Positions 19,827 through 30,061 are shown, numbered from the stretch's first letter. The stretch: DNA of 64,000 nt from Mycobacterium angelicum (GCF_002086155.1 NZ_MVHE01000010.1:1-64000), one strand, 5' to 3'. Numbers and translations are program-made. Notes: generated from the letters alone by a model not told the origin.

Positions 19827-19863
19827 AGACTATTGGTCTATGTACGAGACTGTTAGTCTCGTA
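19827..19863. promoter_or_regulatory. Twin palindromic operators between tetR and the MFS gene
   Basis: Two copies of the palindrome-like 13-mer AGACTrTTrGTCT lie at 19827-19839 and 19847-19859, exactly 20 bp apart (about two helical turns). The second extends to a perfect nine-base inverted repeat, TACGAGACT then AGTCTCGTA with a GTT spacer (19843-19863). This is typical of TetR dimers binding in tandem on one face of the DNA. Confidence 0.8.
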
Positions 19864-19897
19864 AATTAGTACGCCCCGGGGAGGAGGCGCACCACTA

Positions 19898-21466
19898 ATG
19901 GTCCATCTTCTTGATCGGCCTGAACAGCATGCCGGTCCGACGGGCGATCGGCGCACGGCACGTGTCTGGACCCTGGCCGTGGCATGCATGGCCGTGGGGT
20001 TGGTTGTCGGGTCGATGACGGCGCTGAACACGGCGCTGGGTGATCTAGCCGTAGCTACGTCGGCGACACAGACGCAGTTGACATGGGTGGTCGACGGCTA
20101 CACCGTGGCACTGGCTTGCCTGCTGCTGCCCGCTGGGGCGATCGGCGACCGCTATGGCCGCCGCGGTGCACTACTTGCCGGCCTGCTGATCTTCACACTG
20201 GGCTCCATCGCCCCCGCGATGCTGCACAACCCGACGCACATCATCGCCGGTCGTGCGGTGGCAGGCGTCGGTGCGGCGTTCGTCATGCCCGCGACGCTGT
20301 CGTTGCTCACCGTGGCCTACCCAAAAGAACAGCGACTCAAGGCCGTCGGCATCTGGGCAGGCGTTGCCGGTTCGGGCGGAGTGTTGGGCATGCTGGGTTC
20401 TGGCTTGCTGCTGCACTTTTGGGATTGGCACTCCATCTTCTGGGCACTGGGCGCCTGCGGGCTGGCGATCTTCGCCATGGCCTGCACCGTCGCCCCGTCC
20501 CGGGACACCGAGGCACCCCAGGTCGACTGGCTCGGCGCGGCATTGATCGGCGCGGCGGTTGCGATTGCGGTCTTCGCCATCTTGGAAGCACCCCATCGCG
20601 GCTGGAGCGACTATGTGGTCTGGGGCGGGCTCGTCGCCGGCACACTTATCGCCGCGATCTTCGGTGTGGTCGAATTCCGCAAGCGGCAGCCACTTTTGGA
20701 CGTGCGGTTGTTCAATGACCCGGCGTTCGCGACCGGGGTGGCGACGATTGTCGTGATGTTCGGCGGCACCTTCGGATTCTTCTACCTCGGCATGCAGTAT
20801 GTGCAGCAGATAATGGGCTATTCGCCGTTGATGACGGCGGTGGCCTTCGGACCGTTCATGGTGCCGCTGGGCATCTTCTCTGCGTTGTCCTTCTGGTATG
20901 TACCGAAATTGGGATTGCGAGTCGTGCTGTCGCTGGGCACCGCCCTGACGGCGGTCGGCTTTTTGTGCATGCAATGGCTGGACGTCCATTCGACATATCT
21001 GGACTTGGCATGGCCCACGCTGATTCTGGCTACGGGTATCGGATTCTGCACCGCGCCAACGACTTCAGCCATCATGGCAGCGGTCCCCGACCAGAAACAG
21101 GGGGTGGCCTCCGCGGTCAACGACACCACCCGGGAGATGGGTGGGGCGCTGGGCATCGCCGTGGCCGGCTCGATACTGGCTGGGCGCTACACCCATGAGC
21201 TGGCGCCCAGGCTCACCGAATTCCCGGCGGCGGTGCGCGGCCCCGCCTCCGACTCGCTGGCCAAGGCGGTTGAAATCGCCGACAAACTTGGGCCGCAGGG
21301 AAAGCAGCTGGCTGAGATCAGCAAGACCGCGTTCTTGACGGCGATGCACTCATCGACCACCGCTATGGCGGTGATCTCGGCCGTCGCCGCGGTCGTGATC
21401 GCCCTATGGGCCCCGGGACGCGACGGCCGTCAGCTGGCCGTAGTGCGGTCTGCTGTCGGCAAATAG
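19898..21466 (+). CDS. MFS drug-efflux transporter, DHA2 (14-TM) family
   Basis: 522 residues with 14 predicted membrane helices. It has the EmrB/QacA signatures [33 protein letters not shown] (motif A) and [20 protein letters not shown] (motif C-like antiporter region). It should exchange protons for a toxic amphiphile or an exported metabolite. The ATG has GGGGAGGAGG about ten bases upstream. It is divergent from the TetR gene whose operators sit in its promoter. The nearby P450 and TetR suggest a small xenobiotic-response module. Confidence 0.9.
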   Translation: MVHLLDRPEQHAGPTGDRRTARVWTLAVACMAVGLVVGSMTALNTALGDLAVATSATQTQLTWVVDGYTVALACLLLPAGAIGDRYGRRGALLAGLLIFTLGSIAPAMLHNPTHIIAGRAVAGVGAAFVMPATLSLLTVAYPKEQRLKAVGIWAGVAGSGGVLGMLGSGLLLHFWDWHSIFWALGACGLAIFAMACTVAPSRDTEAPQVDWLGAALIGAAVAIAVFAILEAPHRGWSDYVVWGGLVAGTLIAAIFGVVEFRKRQPLLDVRLFNDPAFATGVATIVVMFGGTFGFFYLGMQYVQQIMGYSPLMTAVAFGPFMVPLGIFSALSFWYVPKLGLRVVLSLGTALTAVGFLCMQWLDVHSTYLDLAWPTLILATGIGFCTAPTTSAIMAAVPDQKQGVASAVNDTTREMGGALGIAVAGSILAGRYTHELAPRLTEFPAAVRGPASDSLAKAVEIADKLGPQGKQLAEISKTAFLTAMHSSTTAMAVISAVAAVVIALWAPGRDGRQLAVVRSAVGK

Positions 21467-21540
21467 CAGATACGCGCAATGGTCCAGCTGAAATCGATAT
21501 ACGATTTGCTCCGAAAGCCGAGCCGACCCGGGAGGGCGAA

Positions 21541-22926
21541 ATGGCATTCATGATCGCGGCGCCGGATGCAATAGCAGTGGCCGCACAAGATATCGCCGGC
21601 ATCGGGTCGACACTCGGCGCGGTAAGCAGCGCGGCAGCGAGCACAACCACCCAGGTCATTGCGGCGGGCGCCGATGAGATTTCGCTGGCCGTCGCAGCGT
21701 TATTCGGGTCGCACGCCCAGCAGTACCAATCCCTCAGCGCACAAGCGTCGTTGTTTCACGACCAGTTTGTGCGTGCCCTGGCCGCGGCTGCGGGTTCTTA
21801 TTCCAGTGCCGAGGCGGCTAGCACCTCGCCACTGAAAGCGCTCGAGACCGAGCTGTTGGCTGCAATCAATGCGCCCAGCGTGCTGTTGACGGGCCGCCCG
21901 CTAATTGGCAACGGCGCCAACGGTGTATCGGGTTCTGGAGCGAGCGGCAGTGACGGCGGATGGCTAGTCGGCAATGGCGGCGCCGGCGGGTCAGGTGCAC
22001 TCGGCAAGAGCGGCGGCAACGGCGGCGCCGGCGGTTTATTCGGCGGCGCTGGCGGCGCCGGCGGAAGCGGCGGAGGGGCAAACGCGGCAAACGTTGCGGG
22101 CGCGGGCGGTAACGGCGGCGCCGGCGGACTACTCGGTGGGGCCGGAGGAGCGGGCGGTACCGGCGGAGCCGGCGCCAACACCTTCTTCAGCACGGCAGGG
22201 ACCGGCGGTAACGGAGGCGCGGGTGGACTCTTCGCGCCCGGCGGAGCCGGTGGCGCCGGTGGTATAGCCGGACTGCTGGGCAGCGGCGGTGTGGGCGGCC
22301 GGGGCGGCGATGGCGGGCTCTTCGCCAACGGCGGAGCCGGCGGTGCGGGCGGAAATTCCGCACCAAACGGTAACTTCGGCGGCAACGGCGGGGCCGGCGG
22401 CAATGCCGGCATACTCGGCGGTAACGGCGGCGCCGGCGGGGCCGGCGGCGGCGGAATAATCGGTGGCGCCGGCGGGGACGGCGGCAAGGGCGGCATCCTC
22501 GCCGGGGACGGTGGGGACGGCGGCCGCGGCGGTCAGGGCGGCACCAACGGCACGGCGATCGGCGGGTCCGGCGGGCTCGGCGGAAACGGCGGCGCCGGGG
22601 GCAACGCCGGCTTCTTGTTCGGCCATGGCGGCGACGGCGGTGGCGGCGGTCCCGGGGGCGGCGGAAATGCCGGCCAGGGCGCCGGCGGCGACGGCGGCGC
22701 GGGAGGTAAAGGCGGGCTGATTGGCGATGGTGGAACGGGCGGCGCCGGCGGCGACGGGTTCACCGTTGCGGCCAGTGGGGGCGGTGGAGGAAAAGGCGGC
22801 GATGCCCAGCTGATCGGAAGTGGCGGCAACGGCGGTAACGCCGGCACGGGCGTCACCCATAAGGCTCCCGGGGCCGGCGGCGTGGGCGGGTCCTTGTTCG
22901 GCGAAGACGGGCCCTTCGGCACATAA
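21541..22926 (+). CDS. PE_PGRS family protein
   Basis: 461 residues. Residues 1-~93 are a PE domain ([40 protein letters not shown]) ending in the type VII motif YxxxE at Y87-E91. The linker carries the [11 protein letters not shown] motif associated with outer-envelope anchoring. From residue ~140 on it is a glycine-rich PGRS array of GGAGGxGG units. A short non-repetitive tail ([15 protein letters not shown]) ends it. The ATG has GGGAGGG just upstream. It is likely exported through ESX-5 in slow growers. PE_PGRS genes are hard to assemble, so the repeat number may be unreliable. Confidence 0.92.
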   Translation: MAFMIAAPDAIAVAAQDIAGIGSTLGAVSSAAASTTTQVIAAGADEISLAVAALFGSHAQQYQSLSAQASLFHDQFVRALAAAAGSYSSAEAASTSPLKALETELLAAINAPSVLLTGRPLIGNGANGVSGSGASGSDGGWLVGNGGAGGSGALGKSGGNGGAGGLFGGAGGAGGSGGGANAANVAGAGGNGGAGGLLGGAGGAGGTGGAGANTFFSTAGTGGNGGAGGLFAPGGAGGAGGIAGLLGSGGVGGRGGDGGLFANGGAGGAGGNSAPNGNFGGNGGAGGNAGILGGNGGAGGAGGGGIIGGAGGDGGKGGILAGDGGDGGRGGQGGTNGTAIGGSGGLGGNGGAGGNAGFLFGHGGDGGGGGPGGGGNAGQGAGGDGGAGGKGGLIGDGGTGGAGGDGFTVAASGGGGGKGGDAQLIGSGGNGGNAGTGVTHKAPGAGGVGGSLFGEDGPFGT

Positions 22927-22930
22927 CCTG

Positions 22931-24367
22931 TCACACAACGAATTCCGCGCCACGGTGGCCCAGCATCACAATGGTTGCGTGTGGACCGCGGCTGGGAACC
23001 ACGGGCAGGATCGCCCCGTCGATCACCCACAGGTTGTCGACCCCGAGCACCCGGCAGCGGTGGTCTACGACGGCACGCGGGTCGCCGTCGGCGCCCATTG
23101 GGGCACTACCGCACAAGTGCTGGGATGTCGACCATGCGTGCTCGCCGACATTTGTTGTCACGTCTACTAATTCGCGTGCCAATTCCGTTCCGCGGCGCAG
23201 CGCCGTCACATCCTCGGACGCACTGTCGTAGCGGTGCTCGATGCGCGGCGGCACACCGGGATCAGCCGAGACCAGTGTGATGCGCCCCCGCGCCCGCGGC
23301 GCCATGAGCGCCACTCCGATATGCGGCCAGTCAGGATGTCCCGCGGCACCGTCGCCGGTCATTGCGACGAAACCCCCGGTATATGGCCGTATCTCGACAT
23401 CGTCGGTGGACAGCACCACCTCGAGCACCGGCCGGCCCGGGGCCACCGGCCACGTGGTAGGCAGTACCCACTCGGGATGATCGCTGCAGGCCCGCCCTAC
23501 CGGCAGCGCCGAAACCACTGGCACTCCGACGGCCCGAAGCAGTGCGGCATCACCGATACCGGAGAGCATCAGCAGCTGCGCGGTTTGAATCGCGCCCGCA
23601 CACAACACAATTCGATCCGCGGTGAAGGTCTCGGGGCCGGCCGGGCCAACCGTGTCGACGCCCACTGCGGCACTACCGGAGAACCGCAGGCGCACCACCC
23701 TCCGCTGTGCGTGCAGTGTCAGATTGGGGCGCCCCACCGCGGGCATGAGGTAGCCGGCACCAGCGCCGGTGCGCACGCCGTCGACTATGTTGAGCGGAAC
23801 CGGGCCCAGGCCTGAAACCGGTTCGGGCTCAGGGTCATTGAGGTCAGCTACCCAGGGAAATCCGGCGCGCCGCGCGGCGGCGATGAACCGCTCCGTGGTG
23901 CCGGTCATCTCCCCTGTCCGGCGAACCGGTATGGGGCCGCTGTCGCCGTGGGCCGGTCCGTCGAAATCCAGGTCGGTCTCGACTGCCCGAAAATGTGGCA
24001 GCACATCCGACCATTCCCAGCCGGGGATCGAATAGTGATCGAAATCGCGCGGCAGCGCGCGGCAGAAGTAACCACCATTGACTGCCCCGGAACCACCGAC
24101 CGTTGCGCCGCGCACGATCGGCAACCGGCGCACCGGTCGATCGGTGAGTTGTGTACGGAAACGCTGCACCAGCGGGCTGCCGATGCCGATCGGCAGCTGC
24201 AGCCCATTGGCGGTCAGTGCCAGCAACTGCGGATCGGTCAACCCGGGGCCCGCCTCGAGTACCGTCACCGCGCACTCAGGATCGGCCGAAAGGCGCTCGG
24301 CAACAACCGAACCAGCGCTTCCCGCACCGACGATCAGGACATCGCTGTGCCGGGCGGCTGCGGTCAA
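22931..24367 (-). CDS. mftG: MftG, GMC-type FAD oxidoreductase of the mycofactocin system
   Basis: 478 residues from a TTG at 24367, eight bases after the mftF stop; no standard start fits better. N-terminal FAD site VGAGSAGSVVAERL, GMC signature region IVRGATVGGSGAVNGGYFCR, and a C-terminal block (LCGSAPMGADGDPRAVVDHR; NLWVIDGAILPVVPSRGPHA). MftG is linked to re-oxidation of reduced mycofactocin and electron transfer to respiration. It is the last gene of the mft operon and converges on PE_PGRS with a four-base gap. Confidence 0.92.
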   Translation of the reverse strand: MTAAARHSDVLIVGAGSAGSVVAERLSADPECAVTVLEAGPGLTDPQLLALTANGLQLPIGIGSPLVQRFRTQLTDRPVRRLPIVRGATVGGSGAVNGGYFCRALPRDFDHYSIPGWEWSDVLPHFRAVETDLDFDGPAHGDSGPIPVRRTGEMTGTTERFIAAARRAGFPWVADLNDPEPEPVSGLGPVPLNIVDGVRTGAGAGYLMPAVGRPNLTLHAQRRVVRLRFSGSAAVGVDTVGPAGPETFTADRIVLCAGAIQTAQLLMLSGIGDAALLRAVGVPVVSALPVGRACSDHPEWVLPTTWPVAPGRPVLEVVLSTDDVEIRPYTGGFVAMTGDGAAGHPDWPHIGVALMAPRARGRITLVSADPGVPPRIEHRYDSASEDVTALRRGTELARELVDVTTNVGEHAWSTSQHLCGSAPMGADGDPRAVVDHRCRVLGVDNLWVIDGAILPVVPSRGPHATIVMLGHRGAEFVV

Positions 24368-24375
24368 GGCGGCGG

Positions 24376-25788
24376 TTACGTCCGGATCTGCGGTTTGAGC
24401 GCACCGACATTGCGTTCGCGCAGCACCCCGTACCACAGGCCGATGCCATAGGCCAGGTCGTCGACGCGCTTGAGCAACAGGAAGGTCAGCACCCCGATCG
24501 GTTCGGTGTCGCCGTCGCTGGCATCCCGGCGGCGCAGCCAGTCCACCACCCCGTCCACGACAGCCGCGATCAACACGACCCGTCTGCAATGGCGGGACAG
24601 AATCGCCGCGAGCAGTGCCAGCGGCCAATAGTGCCGGCACAGCGCCGATGCCAGTTGCAGCGCCGCCGCCCACAACCCCCGGGTCGCGACGACGAGAACG
24701 TCGCACAACGACGTCTCGGTACTGCGCATGGCCCTGGCGATCCGGCGACCAGTCAATACCGCGATGACCACCGATGCCACCCGCGCCAGACCGGTACCGA
24801 GGGACATGAGTATCCACGCCATCAAGGCCCAGCCGGAAATCACCACCGGCGCCGTCTTGTCCGGGTGGCGCACCGACAGCGGGGCCGCCGAACCGCCGTA
24901 AAACGCCTTGCGGGCCAGCCAGTCGCGCAATTCGGTGCGGTGGTCGTGAGCGACCAGCGCGATCGGCTCGTAGCGCAATCGTGCCCCTGCCTCAATGAGC
25001 CGCCAGCACAAATCGACGTCTTCACCGGAATGCAGCGTTTCGTCGAAGCCGCCGACCCCGCGAATGGCCGAGCTGCGGCAAATGATGGCCGCGCTGGGGA
25101 CGTAGGACACCGTGCTGTGTGGCAGCACCGGCGCTTCCCGCTGGCCGAGGTCGAGCGACGAGTGCACCGCCTCATAGCGAGCTACCACATTCTCGCCTTG
25201 TGACAGGCCGACGATGCGGGGTGCGACGAGCGCGACGGTGGGATCGCAGAAGTGGCCCAGCAGCGCCTCCAGCCAACCGCGCCGCGGCGCCACGTCGGAA
25301 TCCAGGAACGCCACGAAGTCGGTGGTGCAGGCCGCGAGCCCGGTGTTGCGCGCAGCGGCCGGCCCCTTACTGCGGGGGTGGTGCAGCACCTCGATGTCAC
25401 AGTGCGCACCGGTGAAGTCGTCCAGCTCCACCGGGCACGCCGATCCGTCGTCGACCACGATGACGCGGAGTCCGCGTAGCGACGTCACCAATCGGCGTAG
25501 CCCAGATGCGTTGTCGCGGACCGGTATAACGACGGTCACGTCCCGATGGGACGGACCACTGGCCGGCCGTGGATGGGCAACCGTCGCATCCAGCAGGGTG
25601 CGCGCCAGCGCGGCGCTGACTTCATCGCGGACTTTGAGGCGGCCGTCGCAGATCATGCCCTGGGCGGCCGGGGCCAACCGAAGCAGCCGCGTCGGTGAGC
25701 CACCGAGCAGCGCCGACCCGTCGCCAAGCACTCGCACGCGACGGTCGACCTGCACTGCGAACCCGTCCGGAAGCCGGGTCACCGTCAT
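24376..25788 (-). CDS. mftF: MftF, mycofactocin glycosyltransferase
   Basis: 470 residues. The GT2-type catalytic domain begins [20 protein letters not shown] and carries [12 protein letters not shown], with the DxD metal-binding motif, and later [19 protein letters not shown]. The C-terminal ~150 residues contain hydrophobic segments, consistent with membrane association. MftF adds beta-1,4-glucose units to the mycofactocin core. The ATG at 25788 overlaps the mftE stop as ATGA. Confidence 0.93.
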   Translation of the reverse strand: MTVTRLPDGFAVQVDRRVRVLGDGSALLGGSPTRLLRLAPAAQGMICDGRLKVRDEVSAALARTLLDATVAHPRPASGPSHRDVTVVIPVRDNASGLRRLVTSLRGLRVIVVDDGSACPVELDDFTGAHCDIEVLHHPRSKGPAAARNTGLAACTTDFVAFLDSDVAPRRGWLEALLGHFCDPTVALVAPRIVGLSQGENVVARYEAVHSSLDLGQREAPVLPHSTVSYVPSAAIICRSSAIRGVGGFDETLHSGEDVDLCWRLIEAGARLRYEPIALVAHDHRTELRDWLARKAFYGGSAAPLSVRHPDKTAPVVISGWALMAWILMSLGTGLARVASVVIAVLTGRRIARAMRSTETSLCDVLVVATRGLWAAALQLASALCRHYWPLALLAAILSRHCRRVVLIAAVVDGVVDWLRRRDASDGDTEPIGVLTFLLLKRVDDLAYGIGLWYGVLRERNVGALKPQIRT

Positions 25789-26513
25789 CTCAGGATCCCG
25801 TCGGCGCCGGGCGCCCACCGGGCGACTCGACGCACACAATCGTCGACCATCTCCGCAAATATCCGTTCGCCCTCGGCGGCGGTCGCGGTGGTCGGGTCGC
25901 CCAGGACTCCGATCGGGCTGACGGCCGCGACTCCCCCGCGGCGCATCGACGGCAGCAAATCCGACAGCGGCGCGCCGTTACCCGGCAGCGATCGGTCGGC
26001 GTGCACGTACGCCGGCGAAAGGTGCAGCAGCAGTGATGTTTCGGTATGTCCGGCGTGGGCGTCCGCGCCCGCCGACGTGCAGGGGCACCATCCGGCATCG
26101 CGGCCCTCGGACCGCAGCAGGGCGACCGCGCGGCTCAGGGCGGCGATGTTGCCGCCGTGACCGTTGACGAACGCTAGGCGCTCGGCCCAGCAGGTGGCCG
26201 ACCGGCCGTACTCCACCAGTAGCGTCGTCAGGGCTTCGGTGCCGATCGAGATCGTTCCGGCGAAACTTTGGTGCTCGCCGCTGGCGCCGTAGGCGATGGC
26301 GGGTGCCACCGGCCAGTCGAGGCGCGCGGAGACGGCCCGGGCGACTGCGGTCGCGATCCGGGTATCGGTATCGAGCGGGAGGTGGGGGCCATGCTGTTCG
26401 GTGGACCCCAGCGGAATCATTATTGACGGCGAGGTGAAAATTTCTAGTTGCCTCGACGTCGCACTCCCCAGTTCGCCGAGTACGGGCACTCGCCGATGGT
26501 AGGACGAATTCAC
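25785..26513 (-). CDS. mftE: MftE, creatininase-family mycofactocin peptidase
   Basis: 242 residues from a GTG at 26513. Creatininase-fold metal sites: [18 protein letters not shown] (E39, H41, D48), FVNGHGGN, and [11 protein letters not shown]. MftE cleaves the modified precursor MftA to release the Val-Tyr-derived unit. The frame stays open another 41 codons upstream to an ATG at 26636, but that part has no family character and includes an AT-rich stretch that looks like a promoter. Confidence 0.92.
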   Translation of the reverse strand: MNSSYHRRVPVLGELGSATSRQLEIFTSPSIMIPLGSTEQHGPHLPLDTDTRIATAVARAVSARLDWPVAPAIAYGASGEHQSFAGTISIGTEALTTLLVEYGRSATCWAERLAFVNGHGGNIAALSRAVALLRSEGRDAGWCPCTSAGADAHAGHTETSLLLHLSPAYVHADRSLPGNGAPLSDLLPSMRRGGVAAVSPIGVLGDPTTATAAEGERIFAEMVDDCVRRVARWAPGADGILR

Positions 26514-26524
26514 CTGGTGTGCAC

Positions 26525-26565
26525 CGATTGTTGCCCTATCTACCGAATTTTTTTTCCACGCTGTT
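26525..26565 (-). promoter_or_regulatory. Possible internal promoter upstream of mftE
   Basis: The 147-base gap between mftD and mftE is unusual in an operon where the other genes overlap or nearly touch. It holds an AT-rich run with eight A's on the minus strand, followed by TAGATA (26542..26537), a good SigA-type -10 about 24 bases upstream of the mftE GTG. The -35 region is weak (TTCAAC about 20 bases up). Confidence 0.4.
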
Positions 26566-26660
26566 GAATCGCGGGCAAAAACTCTGCTCGTCCGCCACGG
26601 GTGCCACGCCCGTATCAGTGTTTTCAAAAACGTCATTCCAGCGCGAGCGACTCTGTGGTA

Positions 26661-27833
26661 TTAGGCGCCCAACTCGCGGGCGAAACCGTCCGGAATCAGA
26701 ATGTCGCTGGGCGCCAGGTCATGAATCGAGGCGTGGCCGAGGCCCATGAGTGCCGAGTCGATACCGCCGCGCAGAATGTCGAGCACGTTCTCGACGCCGG
26801 CCTGGCCGGCCGCGGCCAGACCCCACAGGTAAGCCCGGCCGATCATCACCGCCCGCGCTCCCAGCGCGACGGCTTTGACCACGTCGCTCCCCCGCCGGAT
26901 GCCGCCGTCGAGCAGAACCTCGATCTGGTTGCCGACGGCTGCCGCCACCGCGGGCAGCGCGCGAATCGAGGCCGGTGTGCCATCCAGATTGTTGCCGCCG
27001 TGGTTGGACACCGATATCGCCGAAACACCTGCGTCCACAGCTCTTTTGGCATCGTCAACCCGCATCACGCCCTTGAGCATGAGCGGTCCGCCCCACAGTT
27101 CGCACAGCCACGCGATGTCTTCCCAGGTGGGCGGGGGCGTGCCCATCCACTCGCCATAGGCGGCGAAGAAGGGCGGGCCCGGTTCGCCACGCCCGCCCTG
27201 GTTGGGCACCCGCAGGTCCGGCGGGCGCAGCGTCTTGCCGAACTTCCACAGCCAGCGCGGCTTGGTGATCGCTTCCGGAGACATCCGCAGCATGGTCCGC
27301 AGGTTCATCTCTTCGGGGATCTTGGGACTGCCCCAGTCCCGCCCGTGCGAAAAGGACCAGTCGGTGGTGACGATCAGACCGACGGCACCGGCTTGGCGCG
27401 CCCGTTCGACCCGCTGCGCGATCGCATCGCGGCCGCCCAGCCAGTAGACCTGAAAGAAGAGCTTGGGATTGGCGGCGATCACCTCCTCGATCGGCTTGCT
27501 GGCGAACGAGGACAACCCCATCGCCGTGCCGCGGGCGGCCGCGGCCCGCGCGACGGCGACTTCGCCATCTGGATCGACGGCTTGGACGCCGGTCGGTGAA
27601 ATGAGTACCGGCAATGAAATATCTTGTCCCATAACGGTGGTCGACAAGTCACGCTTTTCCGTCGCGCCGACGACGTGAGGCGCGAAGCCGAGTTCGCTGA
27701 AAGCTGCGACATTGTCGGCGACCGTGATTCCCTTTTCGCTTGCTGAAATCAAAGAGGAATACACCGATTTCGGCAGCCGGCGCTTTGCGCGTTGCTGCGC
27801 TATGGCGACCGTTTCGAACCATTCTTCGGCCAC
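26661..27833 (-). CDS. mftD: MftD, FMN-dependent mycofactocin maturase (alpha-hydroxy-acid dehydrogenase family)
   Basis: 390 residues. FMN-dependent TIM barrel with LPVLISPTGVQAV, FQVYWLGGRDA, SVSNHGGNNLDGTP (catalytic His) and LLDGGIRRGSDVVKA plus ARAVMIGRAYLWGLA for the phosphate site. MftD oxidatively deaminates the excised 3-amino-5-hydroxybenzyl-dimethyl-pyrrolidinone to premycofactocin. I chose the GTG at 27833, two bases after the mftC stop, to match the family N-terminus (AEEWFETVAIAQQRAKRRLP). The frame continues upstream but overlaps mftC. Confidence 0.95.
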   Translation of the reverse strand: MAEEWFETVAIAQQRAKRRLPKSVYSSLISASEKGITVADNVAAFSELGFAPHVVGATEKRDLSTTVMGQDISLPVLISPTGVQAVDPDGEVAVARAAAARGTAMGLSSFASKPIEEVIAANPKLFFQVYWLGGRDAIAQRVERARQAGAVGLIVTTDWSFSHGRDWGSPKIPEEMNLRTMLRMSPEAITKPRWLWKFGKTLRPPDLRVPNQGGRGEPGPPFFAAYGEWMGTPPPTWEDIAWLCELWGGPLMLKGVMRVDDAKRAVDAGVSAISVSNHGGNNLDGTPASIRALPAVAAAVGNQIEVLLDGGIRRGSDVVKAVALGARAVMIGRAYLWGLAAAGQAGVENVLDILRGGIDSALMGLGHASIHDLAPSDILIPDGFARELGA

Positions 27834-27835
27834 AA

Positions 27836-28993
27836 CTACACCGGACTTTCGTTGCACAGCCGCGCCGGCGGTCTCATCGACAGGGTCAGCGATACTGGCC
27901 GTCCGCGGGAGTGGTCGACGCGAGGCCGGGGGGTTTGCCGTTCCTTCGTCAACGCCGGCGCGCCGTGGCCTTGTACGCATTCGGGGTCCGGGCCGTCGAG
28001 GGGCAGGCCGGTAAAGAACTTGGCGGCCATGCAGCCACCCCGGCAGCTGTCGTAGTGCCCGCAGCTGCCGCACGCACCCGCGGACTGGGGTTCGCGGAGT
28101 TCGCGGAACAGCGGGGCGTTTTTCCATAGTTGGTCAAATCCGCCGTCGGACAATACGTTTCCGGCCAGGAAGCGGTCATGAATGGCGAATGGGCACGCGT
28201 ACACATCGCCCACCGGGTCGATCAAGCAGACCACCCGCCCGGCGCCACACATGTTCAGGCCGGCCAGCGCGCCGGACGGACCCAGCGGCGCCAGATGGAA
28301 GAAGGAGTCACCGGTCAGCACCCGCTCCCCCTTGGCGACCAGCCAGTCGTACAGCTGGACCTGCTGGGCCGCGGTGGGGTGTAACTCATCCCAGACATCG
28401 GCACCCCGCCCGGACGGACGCAACCGGGTGATCCGCAGGGTGGCACCGTAACGGCTTGCCAGCGCGGCGAATTCGTCCAGCTGGTCGACGTTGTGGCGGG
28501 TGACCACCACCGAGATCTTGGCATCACGGAATCCGGCATCAGCGAGGTTTTCCAGCGCCCGCACCGCCATGGCGAACGACCCGGGTCCGCGAACCGCGTC
28601 GTTGACCTCCGCGGTGGCGCCGTCGAGGGAGATCTGAACGTCGACGTAATCACTGGCGGCCAACCGCGCGGCCACCTCGGGAGTGATCCGCACACCGTTG
28701 GTCGAGAACTTCACCCCGACGCGGTGCTGCGTGGCATAGTCCACCAGCTCCCAAAAGTCCGGACGCACAGTCGGTTCGCCGCCACCGATGTTCACGTAGA
28801 ACACCTGCATGCGTTCCAGCTCGTCGATGATGTCCTTGCACTGCCGGGTGGACAGCTCACGCGGATCGCGCTTGCCCGAGGACGACAGGCAATGCACACA
28901 CGCCAGGTTGCAGGCGTAGGTCAGTTCCCAGGTCAGGCAGATGGGGGCGTCCAAACCGCGTTCGAACTGCTCGATCAGCCGGGGTACCGTCAC
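27836..28993 (-). CDS. mftC: MftC, radical SAM mycofactocin maturase
   Basis: 385 residues. The radical SAM cluster motif CNLACVHC (C28, C32, C35) and GGEP are followed by a SPASM domain with many cysteines (NMCGAG, YACPF, CGSCGHYDSCRGGCMA) for auxiliary iron-sulfur clusters. MftC decarboxylates the C-terminal Tyr of MftA and forms the Val-Tyr crosslink. The C-terminal tail (PRPRVDHSRGRPVS) is Pro/Arg-rich. The GTG at 28993 overlaps the mftB stop as GTGA. Confidence 0.96.
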   Translation of the reverse strand: MTVPRLIEQFERGLDAPICLTWELTYACNLACVHCLSSSGKRDPRELSTRQCKDIIDELERMQVFYVNIGGGEPTVRPDFWELVDYATQHRVGVKFSTNGVRITPEVAARLAASDYVDVQISLDGATAEVNDAVRGPGSFAMAVRALENLADAGFRDAKISVVVTRHNVDQLDEFAALASRYGATLRITRLRPSGRGADVWDELHPTAAQQVQLYDWLVAKGERVLTGDSFFHLAPLGPSGALAGLNMCGAGRVVCLIDPVGDVYACPFAIHDRFLAGNVLSDGGFDQLWKNAPLFRELREPQSAGACGSCGHYDSCRGGCMAAKFFTGLPLDGPDPECVQGHGAPALTKERQTPRPRVDHSRGRPVSLTLSMRPPARLCNESPV

Positions 28994-29295
28994 GAAGCCT
29001 CCTTGGGCACCAGCATCTTGGAATCGGCCAGCACACCCAGGGCGTGCAGATAGGGGTCCTGATCGCAGTCGTTCACCCCGGCGGCCCGGCATGCGGACCG
29101 GACGTCGGGGTGATCGTCCAACGACTGCACCACTGTGAGAATGGTGCGGTTCTTCAAGAACGACAGCTTGCGGGTTCCGAAGTGATACAGCAACGCCCCG
29201 AACGGCTCGGGCCGAACCGCCACCTGGGCATGCAACCGCCAGCCGCGATCAGCGTCGAACACGCCGTCCCGCTCAGTAGACCCCGCACATGCCAT
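28990..29295 (-). CDS. mftB: MftB, mycofactocin precursor-recognition chaperone
   Basis: 101 residues. PqqD-like RiPP recognition element that presents MftA to MftC, with the family core [20 protein letters not shown] and [19 protein letters not shown]. The ATG at 29295 lies inside mftA (23-base overlap, different frame). A GTG about 11 codons later would give a shorter protein without overlap, so the start is uncertain. Confidence 0.9.
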   Translation of the reverse strand: MACAGSTERDGVFDADRGWRLHAQVAVRPEPFGALLYHFGTRKLSFLKNRTILTVVQSLDDHPDVRSACRAAGVNDCDQDPYLHALGVLADSKMLVPKEAS

Positions 29296-29362
29296 CGATG
29301 GAGACTTCTTCGACCAGGGTTTCGGTGACGAGTTCGGTGTCGGTCTCGTTCTCGCGGTCCAT
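29273..29362 (-). CDS. mftA: MftA, mycofactocin precursor peptide
   Basis: A 29-residue peptide, [19 protein letters not shown] followed by [10 protein letters not shown]. The conserved C-terminus IDGMCGVY contains the Val-Tyr pair that becomes mycofactocin; the acidic leader binds MftB. It ends with TGA at 29273-29275. The ATG at 29362 has GAAAGG about ten bases upstream. It is the first gene of the mftABCDEFG operon and is divergent from mftR. Confidence 0.97.
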   Translation of the reverse strand: MDRENETDTELVTETLVEEVSIDGMCGVY

Positions 29363-29464
29363 GTGGATTGCCTTTCGTGACGGGGTCTCGACAATGAAGG
29401 GTGGTTCCGGTCACAATCGTCGTCAGGATATGGCATCCAGTGCCGAAATGGAAGGGCGGGTCCG
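29363..29464. promoter_or_regulatory. mftA / mftR divergent control region
   Basis: This 102-base region between the divergent mftA and mftR genes must hold both promoters and probably the MftR operator. GTGAC and GTCAC occur as distant inverted elements near 29380 and 29423, but I see no convincing close palindrome or clear -35/-10. The mftR ribosome-binding site is GGAAGGG just before its ATG. Confidence 0.4.
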
Positions 29465-30061
29465 ATGCTGCAGGAGTCGCGGGTGGGCCGGCGGCGCTCG
29501 ACCACACCGCACCACATCAGCAACGTCGCCATCGACTTGTTCGCCGCCCGGGGGTTCGACGAGGTCAGCGCCGACGACGTCGCCCAGGCCGCCGGCATCG
29601 CCCGGCGCACCTTGTTCCGCTACTACGCCTCCAAGAACGCCATCCCGTGGGGTGACTTCGACACCCACCTGACCCACCTGCGGGAGTTGCTGGACCAGGT
29701 CGACCCCCAGGTTGCGCTGAGCGATGCGCTGCGCGACGCACTGCTGGCGTTCAACACCTTCGATGCGTGCGAGACCATCCGGCACCGCCAGCGCATGCGG
29801 GTCATCCTGCAAACCCCTGAGCTGCAGGCATATTCGATGACCATGTATGCCGGCTGGCGGGAGGTGATCGCCGAGTTCGTGGCGCGCAGAACCGGCGCCA
29901 AGACCACCGGCCTGATTCCACAGACGGTCGGGTGGACGTTGCTCGGGGTCGCTCTGAGCGCTTACGAACACTGGCTGAGCGACGAAGGCGTGACCTTGGA
30001 ACAGGCACTGGGCGACGCATTCGACGTCGTCAGCTCCGGACTGGACCGGCTCGAAGCATGA
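29465..30061 (+). CDS. mftR: MftR, TetR-family regulator of mycofactocin genes
   Basis: 198 residues. The N-terminal HTH ([40 protein letters not shown]) is intact, and a ligand domain follows. MftR represses mft genes and is relieved by long-chain acyl-CoAs in the cases studied. The ATG at 29465 follows GGAAGGGCG. Its TGA overlaps the start of the DUF2332 gene as ATGA, so those two are coupled. Confidence 0.93.
   Translation: MLQESRVGRRRSTTPHHISNVAIDLFAARGFDEVSADDVAQAAGIARRTLFRYYASKNAIPWGDFDTHLTHLRELLDQVDPQVALSDALRDALLAFNTFDACETIRHRQRMRVILQTPELQAYSMTMYAGWREVIAEFVARRTGAKTTGLIPQTVGWTLLGVALSAYEHWLSDEGVTLEQALGDAFDVVSSGLDRLEA

Noticed and set aside
21900-22920. CRISPR-like or satellite array in the PE_PGRS region
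   Set aside because: The repeats are coding GGxGGx units in frame, with no spacer structure.
21798-22953. Proline- and alanine-rich open frames antisense to the PE_PGRS repeats
   Set aside because: They are the complement of glycine-rich codons and have no independent features.
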